Part shown: positions 52,546-60,427 of the stretch, piece after piece | Layout of the letters: every line of letters begins with the position of its first letter | Position numbering within the stretch: the stretch's first letter is position 1 | Notes under the pieces: model-generated | The model's input: only the letters and a program-made list of their open reading frames with translations | Databases searched by the model: none | Told to the model about the DNA's origin: nothing | Assembly (NCBI RefSeq): GCF_014656295.1 | Contig: NZ_BNCD01000007.1 | Span: 186,001 to 250,000, forward strand | DNA length: 64,000 bases | Origin: Streptomyces sulfonofaciens | GTDB taxonomy: Bacteria; Actinomycetota; Actinomycetes; Streptomycetales; Streptomycetaceae | Reading direction: 5' to 3' | Made by a program: the position numbers and the translations under genes

Positions 52546-53106
52546 CTACGGAACCACCACGACCCGCGCGCCGATGTCCGCGAAATCCCACAGTGCCGTG
52601 CCGTCCGCGCGCGTCTCGCGGATGCCGCCCGTCTTCCTGGCCGGGTCGGGCTCGGGAGTGGAGCCGTCCACCGCCGCGCTGAAGCCGATCGTCACGCCGT
52701 CGACGGCGGTGAAGCGCACGACGTGCTCGATCGGCACGCCGTCGGATCCGGTGACCACCGCGGAGCGCGACGTGACCGTGAAGGTGCCGGGTGCCGGGTC
52801 GACGGTGCTCGGCCGCACGGTGAACGTGCGCTGCACGTGGTCGCCCGCGCCGACCAGCCAGACCCGGTCGGCGCGCAGCCCGTACACGATCCGCTCGCCA
52901 CTGCCCGAGTGGGCCGGCAGGGCCGCGGGGTCCTTCCTGTGCCGGGGCGCGTGGTGCGCCGTGGCGCCCGGGGACGCATGGGCGCCGGGGCCCGGCGCGC
53001 CGAAGTGGTCCGGGGCGTTGGCCGAGGCCTGGTACGCGAGGAAGCCCACCCCCGCGACGGCCGCCACCGTCAGCCCGGCCACGAATCCCGAGCTGCTCCT
53101 AGACAC
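52546..53106 (-). CDS. L,D-transpeptidase-like (YkuD fold) protein lacking catalytic residues
   Basis: A 186-residue protein with an N-terminal membrane/signal segment (8-27). The outside domain from about 70 resembles YkuD: ERIVYGLRADRVWLV, DPAPGTFTVTSRSAVV, GVPIEHVVRFTAVDGVTIG, and GGIRETRADGTALWDFADIGARVVVV. In active enzymes the last block reads SHGC-(I/V)-R; here the Cys is Gly160 and the upstream His site is F142-S143. It is therefore probably not a transpeptidase but a binding or structural relative. GTG start. Divergent from tsaB with an AT-richer gap. Confidence 0.8.
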   Translation of the reverse strand: MSRSSSGFVAGLTVAAVAGVGFLAYQASANAPDHFGAPGPGAHASPGATAHHAPRHRKDPAALPAHSGSGERIVYGLRADRVWLVGAGDHVQRTFTVRPSTVDPAPGTFTVTSRSAVVTGSDGVPIEHVVRFTAVDGVTIGFSAAVDGSTPEPDPARKTGGIRETRADGTALWDFADIGARVVVVP

Positions 53107-53293
53107 CTGCGCCCACCTCTCGACCCGTCCTGGCGCCCGAGCCGGAACCCTGCCCGCCGGTGCCCGGCATACTGTTATATGCCCGGTACGCCGTGTATAC
53201 CCCGTACATACGACCTGTACGTACGCCTAGACGGTGACGGTAGCAGCAGGCGTGCACCCGGTCGGGGCGGGCGCCCGAGGGGCGTCGGAGCCG

Positions 53294-53299
53294 TAGGCT
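53294..53299 (+). promoter_or_regulatory. -10 element of leaderless tsaB
   Basis: TAGGCT followed by 6 nt and the tsaB GTG (53306): transcript would begin at the start codon. Upstream, 53167-53230 has several GTAC and GTATAC palindromes in an unusually AT-rich stretch shared with the divergent gene. Confidence 0.55.
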
Positions 53300-53305
53300 G
53301 TTGGT

Positions 53306-54046
53306 GTGTTGTTGCTCGCCCTGGATACCGCAACCCCAGCCGTGACCGTCGCCCTGCACGACGGCGTCTCGGTCGTCGCCGCATCGAGCCAGGTGGACGC
53401 CCGGCGGCACGGGGAGCTGCTGCTGCCCGCCGTCGACCGGGTGCTCGCCGAAGCGGGGGTGAAGCTCGCCGAGGTCACGGACATCGCCGTCGGCGTGGGC
53501 CCCGGCCCCTACACCGGACTGCGGGTCGGCCTGACGACCGCCGACACCTTCGGCTTCGCCCTCGGAGTCCCCGTGCACGGCGTCTGCACCCTCGACGCCC
53601 TCGGCTACGCCTTCGGCACCTCCGCCGCCGCCCCGGACGGCCCCTTCGTGGTGGCCACCGACGCGCGGCGCAAGGAGGTGTACTGGGCCCGGTACGAGGA
53701 CGCCCGCACCCGCACCACGGCGCCCGCCGTCGACCGGCCCGCGGACATCGCGGACCGGGTGGCCGGGCTGCCCTCGGCGGGCGCGGGCGCCTTCCTGTAC
53801 CCGGAGGTCTTCGCGGACGCCAGGGAGCCGCGGCACGTCCCGGCCGCCGCGCTCGCGGCGTTCGCGGCGGAGCGGCTCGCGGCCGGCGAGGGACTGCCGG
53901 CCGGCGGCGGCCGCGCGGCGTCCCCGGCGTCCGCGGCGGACGAGGACGGCCCGGCCGGTCACGGCCTGCTGCCGCCCCGCCCGCTGTACCTGCGGCGCCC
54001 GGACGCCCAGGTGCCCAAGAACTACAAGGTGGTCACCCCGCGGTGA
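53306..54046 (+). CDS. tsaB: t6A threonylcarbamoyltransferase subunit TsaB
   Basis: A 246-residue ASKHA-fold partner of TsaD. GTG start (LLLALDTATPAVTVALHDG). IAVGVGPGPYTGLRVGLTTADTFGFALGVPV is the family core. Its C-terminal part has a Gly/Ala-rich insertion. The TGA overlaps the rimI GTG (GTGA), so the pair is probably coupled. Confidence 0.95.
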   Translation: MLLLALDTATPAVTVALHDGVSVVAASSQVDARRHGELLLPAVDRVLAEAGVKLAEVTDIAVGVGPGPYTGLRVGLTTADTFGFALGVPVHGVCTLDALGYAFGTSAAAPDGPFVVATDARRKEVYWARYEDARTRTTAPAVDRPADIADRVAGLPSAGAGAFLYPEVFADAREPRHVPAAALAAFAAERLAAGEGLPAGGGRAASPASAADEDGPAGHGLLPPRPLYLRRPDAQVPKNYKVVTPR

Positions 54047-54768
54047 CCGCCTCGGCCCCGTCCACCCCGCCCGCCCCACGGGCGTCGACACCCCCGCACG
54101 GCGCACCGAACGGCGCACCGGGCGCCGCCGGCGCCGTACTGCGCGAGATGCGCTGGTGGGACATCGACGCCCTGATGGACCTCGAACGCGCACTGTTCCC
54201 GGCCGACGCGTGGTCGCGCGGCATGTTCTGGTCGGAGCTGGCGCACGCCCGCGGCCCGGGCGCCACCCGGCGCTACGTGGTCGCGGAGGCCGACGGGCGG
54301 CTGCTCGGCTACGCGGGCCTCGCGGTCTCCGGCGACCTGGCGGACGTCCAGACCATCGCCGTGGTCCGCGACCAGTGGGGCACCGGGCTCGGCGCGCGGC
54401 TGCTCACCGACCTGCTGCGGCACGCGACGGCGGCCGAGTGCGCGGAGGTGATGCTCGAAGTGCGCGTGGACAACACCCGGGCGCAGCGGCTGTACCAGCG
54501 CTTCGGCTTCGAGCCGATCGGCTTCCGGCGCGGCTACTACCAGCCCGGCAACGTGGACGCGCTCGTCATGCGGCTGCTGACCAGGACGGCCGAGGGCCCG
54601 GACGGCTCCGGTGCCGCGCCGCGGGGCGCCACCGACAGCTCCGCCGCCCCCGCTCGCCCAGCACCCCCCGCTCCCCCCGTCCCTCCCGTTTTCGACGTGC
54701 CACCCGTACCCGGCGCACAAGGGCAGCCCGGCGTACAAGGACAGCAAGGAACCGAGACCCATGGCTGA
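54043..54768 (+). CDS. rimI: Ribosomal protein alanine N-acetyltransferase RimI
   Basis: A 241-residue GNAT, larger than the usual 150-160 residues owing to an Ala/Pro-rich N-terminus (1-28) and a Pro/Gly-rich tail (from about 190). Core: LREMRWWDIDALMDLERALFPADAWS, VQTIAVVRDQWGTGLGARLL (acetyl-CoA loop QxxGxG) and VRVDNTRAQRLYQRFGFEPIGFRRGYY. It acetylates S18 N-terminus in E. coli. Overlaps tsaB by 4 nt and tsaD by 8 nt. Confidence 0.93.
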   Translation: MTASAPSTPPAPRASTPPHGAPNGAPGAAGAVLREMRWWDIDALMDLERALFPADAWSRGMFWSELAHARGPGATRRYVVAEADGRLLGYAGLAVSGDLADVQTIAVVRDQWGTGLGARLLTDLLRHATAAECAEVMLEVRVDNTRAQRLYQRFGFEPIGFRRGYYQPGNVDALVMRLLTRTAEGPDGSGAAPRGATDSSAAPARPAPPAPPVPPVFDVPPVPGAQGQPGVQGQQGTETHG

Positions 54769-55903
54769 CTCCCGCGACGAGCCGCTCGTCCTCGGCATCG
54801 AGACCTCGTGCGACGAGACCGGTGTCGGTGTCGTGCGCGGTACGACGCTGCTCGCGGACGCGATCGCCTCCAGCGTCGACGAGCACGCGCGCTTCGGCGG
54901 TGTGGTGCCCGAGGTGGCGTCCCGGGCGCATCTGGAGGCGATGGTGCCCACCATCGAGCGGGCCCTGAAGGAGGCCGGTGTCGCGGCCTCCGACCTGGAC
55001 GGCATCGCGGTCACCGCGGGCCCCGGTCTCGCGGGTGCGCTGCTGGTGGGCGTCTCCGCCGCGAAGGCGTACGCGTACGCCCTCGGCAAGCCGCTGTACG
55101 GCGTCAACCACCTCGCCTCGCACATCTGCGTCGACCAGTTGGAACACGGTGCGCTGCCGGAGCCGACGATGGCACTGCTGGTCTCCGGCGGGCACTCGTC
55201 CCTGCTGCTGGCCACCGACATCACCTCGGACGTCCGGCCGCTCGGCGCGACCATCGACGACGCCGCCGGCGAGGCGTTCGACAAGATCGCGCGGGTCCTC
55301 GACCTCGGCTTCCCCGGTGGCCCGGTCATCGACCGGTACGCCCGTGAGGGCGACCCGGGGGCCATCGCCTTCCCGCGCGGCCTCACCGGACCGCGCGACG
55401 CCCCGTACGACTTCTCCTTCTCCGGCCTGAAGACGTCCGTGGCCCGCTGGATCGAGGCCAAGCGGGCCGCGGGCGAGGACGTGCCGGTACGGGACGTCGC
55501 GGCGTCCTTCCAGGAGGCGGTCGCCGACGTCCTGACCCGCAAGGCGGTCCGCGCCTGCCGGGACGAGGGCGTGGACCACCTCATGATCGGCGGGGGAGTG
55601 GCCGCCAACTCCCGGCTGCGCGCGCTCGCCCAGGAGCGATGCGAGGCCGCGGGCATCCGGCTGCGCGTGCCGCGCCCCAAGCTGTGCACGGACAACGGCG
55701 CGATGGTCGCCGCGCTCGGCGCCGAGATGGTCGCCCGGGACCGCGCCGCCTCCGACTGGGACCTGTCCGCCGACTCGTCCCTGCCGGTCACCGACCCCCA
55801 CGTGCCCGGCCGCTCCGCACACGTCCCGGCCCCCGCCGCCGCGCACCACCACCACGACCACGACCACGTGCACGAGGTCGCGAAGGACAACCTGTACTCG
55901 TGA
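54761..55903 (+). CDS. tsaD: tRNA N6-adenosine threonylcarbamoyltransferase TsaD
   Basis: A 380-residue catalytic subunit of t6A37 synthesis. ATG 54761 (MADSRDEPLVLGIETSCDETGVGVV). Metal ligands in NHLASHICVD (H-x3-H); LLVSGGHSSLLL, DDAAGEAFDKIARVL, and GGGVAANSRLR are diagnostic. The C-terminus adds about 30 residues including HHHHDHDHVH, a natural metal-binding-like tail. Confidence 0.96.
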   Translation: MADSRDEPLVLGIETSCDETGVGVVRGTTLLADAIASSVDEHARFGGVVPEVASRAHLEAMVPTIERALKEAGVAASDLDGIAVTAGPGLAGALLVGVSAAKAYAYALGKPLYGVNHLASHICVDQLEHGALPEPTMALLVSGGHSSLLLATDITSDVRPLGATIDDAAGEAFDKIARVLDLGFPGGPVIDRYAREGDPGAIAFPRGLTGPRDAPYDFSFSGLKTSVARWIEAKRAAGEDVPVRDVAASFQEAVADVLTRKAVRACRDEGVDHLMIGGGVAANSRLRALAQERCEAAGIRLRVPRPKLCTDNGAMVAALGAEMVARDRAASDWDLSADSSLPVTDPHVPGRSAHVPAPAAAHHHHDHDHVHEVAKDNLYS

Positions 55904-55936
55904 CGCACCGCGCCCAGGACTGACACGGGAGGCCCG

Positions 55937-56188
55937 ATGACGATCGCCCTGATGTGGGAGGCCCGGGCCCTGCCAGGCCGCGGCCCCGACCTGCTCGCCT
56001 GGGCCCGCGCCCAGCCCCTCGTCCCCGAACCCGCCCGCCGTGAGACCCTCACGGCCCCCGAGGACCGCGTCCTCGTCATCACCTGGTGGCACGCGGCCCC
56101 CGACACGGAACTGCCGGAACTCCCGGAACCGGGCCCGGACCTGATCGGCAGGGCGGTGCACCGGTGGCGCTTCGAGACGGTGGAGTGA
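55937..56188 (+). CDS. Small hypothetical protein
   Basis: An 83-residue protein, ATG behind GGGAGGC, 33 nt after tsaD. Sequence TIALMWEARALPGRGPDLLAWARAQ ... RVLVITWWHAAPDTELPELPEPGPDLIGRAVHRWRFETVE suggests an alpha/beta sandwich of the ABM (dimeric ferredoxin-like) kind, but this is a weak guess. No membrane segment. Likely co-transcribed with tsaD. Confidence 0.75.
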   Translation: MTIALMWEARALPGRGPDLLAWARAQPLVPEPARRETLTAPEDRVLVITWWHAAPDTELPELPEPGPDLIGRAVHRWRFETVE

Positions 56189-56314
56189 GCACCGGCCGGG
56201 GCGAGCACCGCCCGGAGTGAAAACCGCCGGGAGTGAGTCCGCCGAACTGGGCACGGGACGGGCGGAACGCCCCCGACCCGGCCCCAGGCCAAGGCGGGCG
56301 CGGCGGCAGCGCCG

Positions 56315-57247
56315 TCAGACGGCGGGGGCCGGCAGAGCCACGCCGGTGAGCCGCTCGGACTCGCTCCACAGCCGGGCGCCCACGGCCCCGTCGAGCGCCC
56401 TGCGGGTCACCTTGGCCTCGGTGGTCGGTCCGGTCAGGCCGAAGCGCCCGCCGGGGCCGTAGTAGCCGCCTGCGACGGCATCGGGGCTGGTCGCGGCGTA
56501 CAGAAGCGGCTCGGTGCCCTGCTCGACCTCCTGGAACGGGACGACGTTCACGCTCGCCATCATCCGGTACAGCGGCGACGGCCTGCCGCCTCCCAGTCCG
56601 GGTCCCGCGGTCTGCAGGTTCGTCCTGGTGGCCCCCGGATGCGCGGCGTTGCTCATCAGCCGCCAGCCGCGCTCGGCGGCCGTGTCCGCGAGGCGCCGGG
56701 CGAGTATGAGGTCCGCGAGCTTGGACTGCGCGTACGACAGGCCCGGGCTGTAGCGGCGGCGCTCCCACTGGAGGTCGTCGAAGCGGATCCGGCCGAAGTC
56801 GGCCATCTTGCTGCTCATCGTCGTCACCCGCGCCGCCTCGGCGGAGAGCAGCAGCGGGAGCAGGCGGACGGTCAGGGCGAAGGGGCCGAGGTAGTTGCTG
56901 CCCATCTGCAGCTCGAAGCCGTCCGCGGTGGCCATCCGGCGCGGCGGGGCCATCACTCCCGCGTTGTTGACCAGCAGGTCGACGGGGGTCCCCGCGGCGA
57001 GCAGACCGTCGGCGAAATCCCGTACGGAGGAAAGGTCGGCCAGGTCGATCCGGCGCACCTCCAGCGCGGCGCCCGGGTGTGCGGCCAGGATCTCGTCCCT
57101 GGCCTGCTCGCCCTTGGCGACGGTGCGGACGGCCAGCACCACCCGTGCGCCGGCCGCCGCCAGACGCCTGGCGGCCTCCTTGCCAATGCCGCTGTTGGCG
57201 CCGGTGACGACGGCGAACTTCCCGGTCTGGTCGGGGACTCGGTACAT
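56315..57247 (-). CDS. Short-chain dehydrogenase/reductase
   Basis: A 310-residue SDR. ATG 57247 (MYRVPDQTGKFAVVTGANSGIGKEAARRL) behind GGGAGGAACC; upstream frame overlaps operators. Cofactor loop TGANSGIG, NNAGVMAP, catalytic YAQSK. The pattern resembles retinol dehydrogenase-like/protochlorophyllide reductase-like SDRs. Divergent from a TetR gene with three operator copies between, so likely controlled by it. Confidence 0.92.
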   Translation of the reverse strand: MYRVPDQTGKFAVVTGANSGIGKEAARRLAAAGARVVLAVRTVAKGEQARDEILAAHPGAALEVRRIDLADLSSVRDFADGLLAAGTPVDLLVNNAGVMAPPRRMATADGFELQMGSNYLGPFALTVRLLPLLLSAEAARVTTMSSKMADFGRIRFDDLQWERRRYSPGLSYAQSKLADLILARRLADTAAERGWRLMSNAAHPGATRTNLQTAGPGLGGGRPSPLYRMMASVNVVPFQEVEQGTEPLLYAATSPDAVAGGYYGPGGRFGLTGPTTEAKVTRRALDGAVGARLWSESERLTGVALPAPAV

Positions 57248-57271
57248 CGTGGTTCCTCCCGGGATCGTTAT

Positions 57272-57286
57272 CAGACCGGCGGTCTG
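57272..57286. promoter_or_regulatory. TetR operator O1
   Basis: Perfect palindrome CAGACCG-G-CGGTCTG. 25 nt before the SDR ATG on the minus strand. Confidence 0.85.
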
Positions 57287-57309
57287 TTGTCTTCTGTTGC
57301 GCACGCTAG

Positions 57310-57324
57310 CAGACCGCTGGTCTG
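57310..57324. promoter_or_regulatory. TetR operator O2
   Basis: CAGACC-GCT-GGTCTG, same half sites as O1 and O3 with a changed centre. GATAAC follows, a possible -10 for the TetR gene. Confidence 0.82.
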
Positions 57325-57331
57325 ATAACAA

Positions 57332-57346
57332 CAGACCGGCGGTCTG
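57332..57346. promoter_or_regulatory. TetR operator O3
   Basis: Perfect CAGACCG-G-CGGTCTG, identical to O1, ending 5 nt before the TetR ATG; leaves no room for a ribosome site. Confidence 0.85.
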
Positions 57347-57350
57347 TAGC

Positions 57351-58043
57351 ATGGGTCACATGCCCGCACACTTCCAGCGCGCCCGCAACGAGGAGCAGCG
57401 CGCCGTACGCAGACAGGCGATCCTGGACACCGCGGCCGCGATGCTGACGGACATGCCCGTGGCGGAGGTGAGCCTCAACGCGCTGAGCAGGCGGGTCTGC
57501 CTGGCGAAGTCGAACGTGCTGCGCTACTTCGAGTCGCGCGAGGAGATCCTGCTGGAACTGCTCGACGCTGAGTCCCGGGCCTGGCTCGACCACCTGGCGA
57601 GGGAACTGCCCACGGCGGTCGGCGCGGACGCGCCGCCGGCGACCCGCGGCGACGGTCTCGCGGCGGTGCTCGCACGCTCCCTGGCGACCCGGCCCGTGCT
57701 CTGCGACCTGATCAGTGCCCAGGCCGCCGTCCTGGAGCGGAACGTCTCGCCGGCGGTGGCCCTCACCTACAAGCGGGCCGCCCTCGCGAACGCGGAGGTG
57801 CTGGCCGGCCTGGTGCGCGGCTGTGTTCCGGAACTGGACGAGCGCGGGGCGCTGCGCCTCGCGGGAGCCGTCTTCCTGACGGCCGGATCCGTCTGGACCC
57901 ATGCCCATCCGTCTTCGGCCGTGCGGGCGGCCTATGAGGCGGACCCCGCGCTGGCGGAGATGCGCCTGGACTTCACGGAGACCCTTCAGGAGGTGCTGGA
58001 GGTCTTCGCGGCGGGGTTGCTGGCACGTCGTAGGGTCGACTGA
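57351..58043 (+). CDS. TetR family transcriptional regulator
   Basis: A 230-residue regulator. HTH at about 20-65: RRQAILDTAAAMLTDMPVAEVSLNALSRRVCLAKSNVLRYFESREEILLELL. The C-terminal ligand domain belongs to the TetR_C group often seen with oxidoreductase neighbours. Start ATG 57351 or 57360 (MPAHFQRARNEEQR); no ribosome site for either. Three operators in the gap to the SDR imply autoregulation and SDR repression. Confidence 0.92.
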   Translation: MGHMPAHFQRARNEEQRAVRRQAILDTAAAMLTDMPVAEVSLNALSRRVCLAKSNVLRYFESREEILLELLDAESRAWLDHLARELPTAVGADAPPATRGDGLAAVLARSLATRPVLCDLISAQAAVLERNVSPAVALTYKRAALANAEVLAGLVRGCVPELDERGALRLAGAVFLTAGSVWTHAHPSSAVRAAYEADPALAEMRLDFTETLQEVLEVFAAGLLARRRVD

Positions 58044-58045
58044 CC

Positions 58046-58119
58046 GCACTGAGCGCGTGCGGACGGCTCCGCGCTGAGTGTGTGCGGATGACTTCGCACT
58101 GAGCGCGTGCGGGCGGCTC
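58046..58119. repeat. 25-bp tandem repeat, three copies
   Basis: Units of 25, 25 and 24 nt based on GCACTGAGCGCGTGCGGACG, starting 2 nt after the TetR stop; the middle unit has diverged most. A partial fourth follows. Confidence 0.8.
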
Positions 58120-58619
58120 GCGCTGGGCATGCCACCGCTGCCGGACGGATGGGCACGGTGGTGACGGGTGTGTACCGGGGGATGCCGAGAGGCGCGGCTG
58201 GGTCGGGCGCCGTGACGGCCGACGAGTGCTGTGGCGGACCAGGGCCCTGGTCTTCGTCATCCGCGTGCCGAGGTGGCACGCGCGTGTGCTCTCGCATGGT
58301 GGAACGGTGGCGGACCAACCGGAGTCGGCAGGCCGCCGACCTGCCGCGGTGCGGTGTTCCGCCCGTGCTGCGGCCACTGGGTCTGGCCGGAGAACCGGAC
58401 GGTTCCGCCGCGGGCCGTCACGCCCCTTCAGGGCGCCGGTCCTTCGGGGTGCCGATCGCGTGCCGGGCGCCGTGCGGGTGACGTCGGCCGCGTGGGAGAC
58501 GTCATGCGCCTGACGTCAGGTACGGGTCCGGTGCGCAGGTCCTCGTATGTCGGACGTCCTGTGCGGGACGCCCGGTGCGGGATGTGCACCATGGTCGAGA
58601 TCCAGCCGTGCGCGTCCGG
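58120..58619. other. Gap with no gene seen
   Basis: Frames are open on both strands but lack ribosome sites and recognisable products. It contains one 12-bp palindrome, CCTGACGTCAGG (58509-58520). Could be decayed coding DNA. Confidence 0.4.
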
Positions 58620-58880
58620 TCAGACGAGCCACAGTTGGCGCACCGACTTCCCGTCCCGGGACTTGAGCAGCACCTCGTTGCCGCTGGCGGACTCCCGCTC
58701 CACCAGGTCCAGCAGCGCGACGGCACGACGGATCGTCTCGGTGATCGAGATGCCCTTGTTCTCCTTGTACCAACGGAGCTTCGCGGCGGTTTCCGCGTTG
58801 ATGTTCACACTGAGGCGAGTGACTTGTGTGTCCGCCCCGTTGGCCGCGCTCGGCGTCTCGGTCGAGTTTTCAGCAGGCAT
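58620..58880 (-). CDS. Ribbon-helix-helix protein
   Basis: An 86-residue protein, ATG 58880 behind GGAGAGGGGAG. After a 20-residue flexible start, VTRLSVNINAETAAKLRWYKENKGISITETIRRAVALLDLVE has the strand-helix-helix pattern of an RHH (CopG/MetJ/Arc) DNA-binding domain; the tail is NEVLLKSRDGKSVRQLWLV. CGACAATGTCG (58905-58915) lies 25 nt upstream and could be its operator. No toxin gene is adjacent, so a toxin-antitoxin role is not supported. Confidence 0.82.
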   Translation of the reverse strand: MPAENSTETPSAANGADTQVTRLSVNINAETAAKLRWYKENKGISITETIRRAVALLDLVERESASGNEVLLKSRDGKSVRQLWLV

Positions 58881-59265
58881 GCCAGAACTCCCCTCTCCAC
58901 AGTTCGACAATGTCGCAAAAGAGGTCCGGACACACGGCGATCGGGGACGGCCTCCCGCAAGCGCCTCTCGACGGCTCCCCCGAGCCTCGAAGACTCCCCG
59001 AGCGGATGTGTGCGCACGAACCACCGATCACGGTGCCTGCGCGGCGATGCCACACCCTGTGGCTGCACCGACCGGAGCGCCCTCACGTCTGGAGGCGCCT
59101 CGGCGCTTGCCGGCACCGACGCTCACGCCGGCTCACATATCGGGACTTCAGCGGACTGGTAAGTGATCCACTGCTTGCTCCTCCCGGCCCGTGCCCAACG
59201 CAACGTACTGCACATGGTGACTCCATGCGCATGTGATGTCAAGCAATTACGCACAGTGTGAGGAG

Positions 59266-59310
59266 CCGATCCACATCTCAGGTGGATCGGATGCACATGC
59301 AATGTGGATC
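59266..59310 (+). promoter_or_regulatory. Inverted repeats before the Cys-rich protein gene
   Basis: CCGATCCAC (59266-59274) pairs with GTGGATCGG (59282-59290), and GATCCACAT (59268-59276) also with ATGTGGATC (59302-59310). TATTCT at 59341-59346 may be the -10. 59221-59350 is much richer in A/T than its surroundings. 58881-59265 otherwise holds no gene I can support. Confidence 0.5.
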
Positions 59311-59428
59311 TTATGTTGATAGTAGGAACATGCTGTGTGGTATTCTCCCCCAATCGGTGCTTGGGGGGCTCCTGAGCTGCGTGGCCACTCCCTTGCCGTC
59401 CGAAGGCGAGCGTAGAGGGGACACCCGC

Positions 59429-59749
59429 GTGGAAGAGCCGGCATCTGTGCAGAAGGGGGAGGCGCTGCCCCGGCGCGTGTTCGTGCACATCTGCTGCACG
59501 GCGAAGGTGGGCCATCTCACGCCCTTCCACGACTGGAGCAACGACCGGGGCGCCGCCCGGGTTCCCGAACCCCCGGCGTGCACCGAGGAGTTCATCGGCA
59601 GTGACGAGGAGGACCCCGGCCTGCTGGGGGAAGTGCTGCTGAGGGAGGACGAGTTGCCCGGTCCGGACACCGCGGTCTGCGGCATGAGCCCGCCCATGGC
59701 GGTGCGTGCCTGCCTCCCCGGCCCGCGGGGGTGCGCCACCCATGTGTGA
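59429..59749 (+). CDS. Small Cys-rich hypothetical protein
   Basis: A 106-residue protein. GTG 59429 is chosen because AGAGGGG lies 8 nt upstream; an earlier in-frame start crosses the AT-rich regulatory region. Six Cys (22, 23, 51, 84, 95, 102) and acidic middle (SDEEDPGLLGEVLLREDELPG). RRVFVHICCTAKVGHLTPFHDWSND is a likely folded segment. No signal peptide. I do not recognise it. Followed after 104 nt by a two-TM protein. Confidence 0.6.
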   Translation: MEEPASVQKGEALPRRVFVHICCTAKVGHLTPFHDWSNDRGAARVPEPPACTEEFIGSDEEDPGLLGEVLLREDELPGPDTAVCGMSPPMAVRACLPGPRGCATHV

Positions 59750-59853
59750 GCAGGTGGGAGTCCCAGGCGAAGTGATCGTCTTAGGCGGCGGCCCGGCGTC
59801 GGGGCCCGCCCCGCGCAGGTGTTCGCGCCCACGTCCGAGGGGGTGGGCCGGCC

Positions 59854-60309
59854 GTGGCGACGGAACCCGCGCATGACCTGACCGAGGACGAGGAGCCGTC
59901 GGCCCAGGGCCTCAACCACGACTTCCTCCGGGACCACATCCAGGGCGCCGCTTCCGCGGACGCGGCCGGCGGGCCCGCCCACGAGTCCGCGGACGAGCCC
60001 GCCGCCCCGCCGCCTGCCCTCATCGAGGACGAACCGCCCTCACCGACCGGCCTCAACACCGAGCACTGGCTGCGGATCAGCAAGCAGCGCCATATGAACG
60101 AGACCCGCACCCGGTTGGCCACGGGACTGTTCTGGCTGGTGAGCGTGCTGGCCATCGTGCCCAGCCTGGCCCTGGTCTTCGCCCGCTGGACGCATTTCAC
60201 GGCCGACGCCTACCGGGAGCTGGGCCTCGTCTTCACCCCCGTGGTGGCACTGGCCAGCGCGGCGTTCGGATTCTTCTTCGCCAGCGACGAGCGCAACCGC
60301 GACCTCTGA
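59854..60309 (+). CDS. Two-TM hypothetical protein with repeated GLN motif
   Basis: A 151-residue protein from GTG 59854. An acidic, Ala-rich N-terminal 80 residues carry a repeated motif: EEPSAQGLNHDFLRD (13-27) and EPPSPTGLNTEHWLR (60-74). Two membrane segments follow, about 89-110 and 123-143, then SDERNRDL. It may display the N-terminal motif at the membrane. Function unknown. Confidence 0.72.
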   Translation: MATEPAHDLTEDEEPSAQGLNHDFLRDHIQGAASADAAGGPAHESADEPAAPPPALIEDEPPSPTGLNTEHWLRISKQRHMNETRTRLATGLFWLVSVLAIVPSLALVFARWTHFTADAYRELGLVFTPVVALASAAFGFFFASDERNRDL

Positions 60310-60427
60310 CGCTCCGACCGGGCGGCCCGGCGCGACCGGGGCGGCCCGGCGCGACCCGGGCTGCTCGTGCCCGGACCGGTGGCTCGTGTCCGCAGCGGTG
60401 GCCCGGACCTGGACCGGCGGTCCGTGC

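Noticed and set aside
58620..58880. Antitoxin of a toxin-antitoxin pair
   Set aside because: The RHH fold fits, but no small toxin-like gene overlaps or adjoins it on the same strand.
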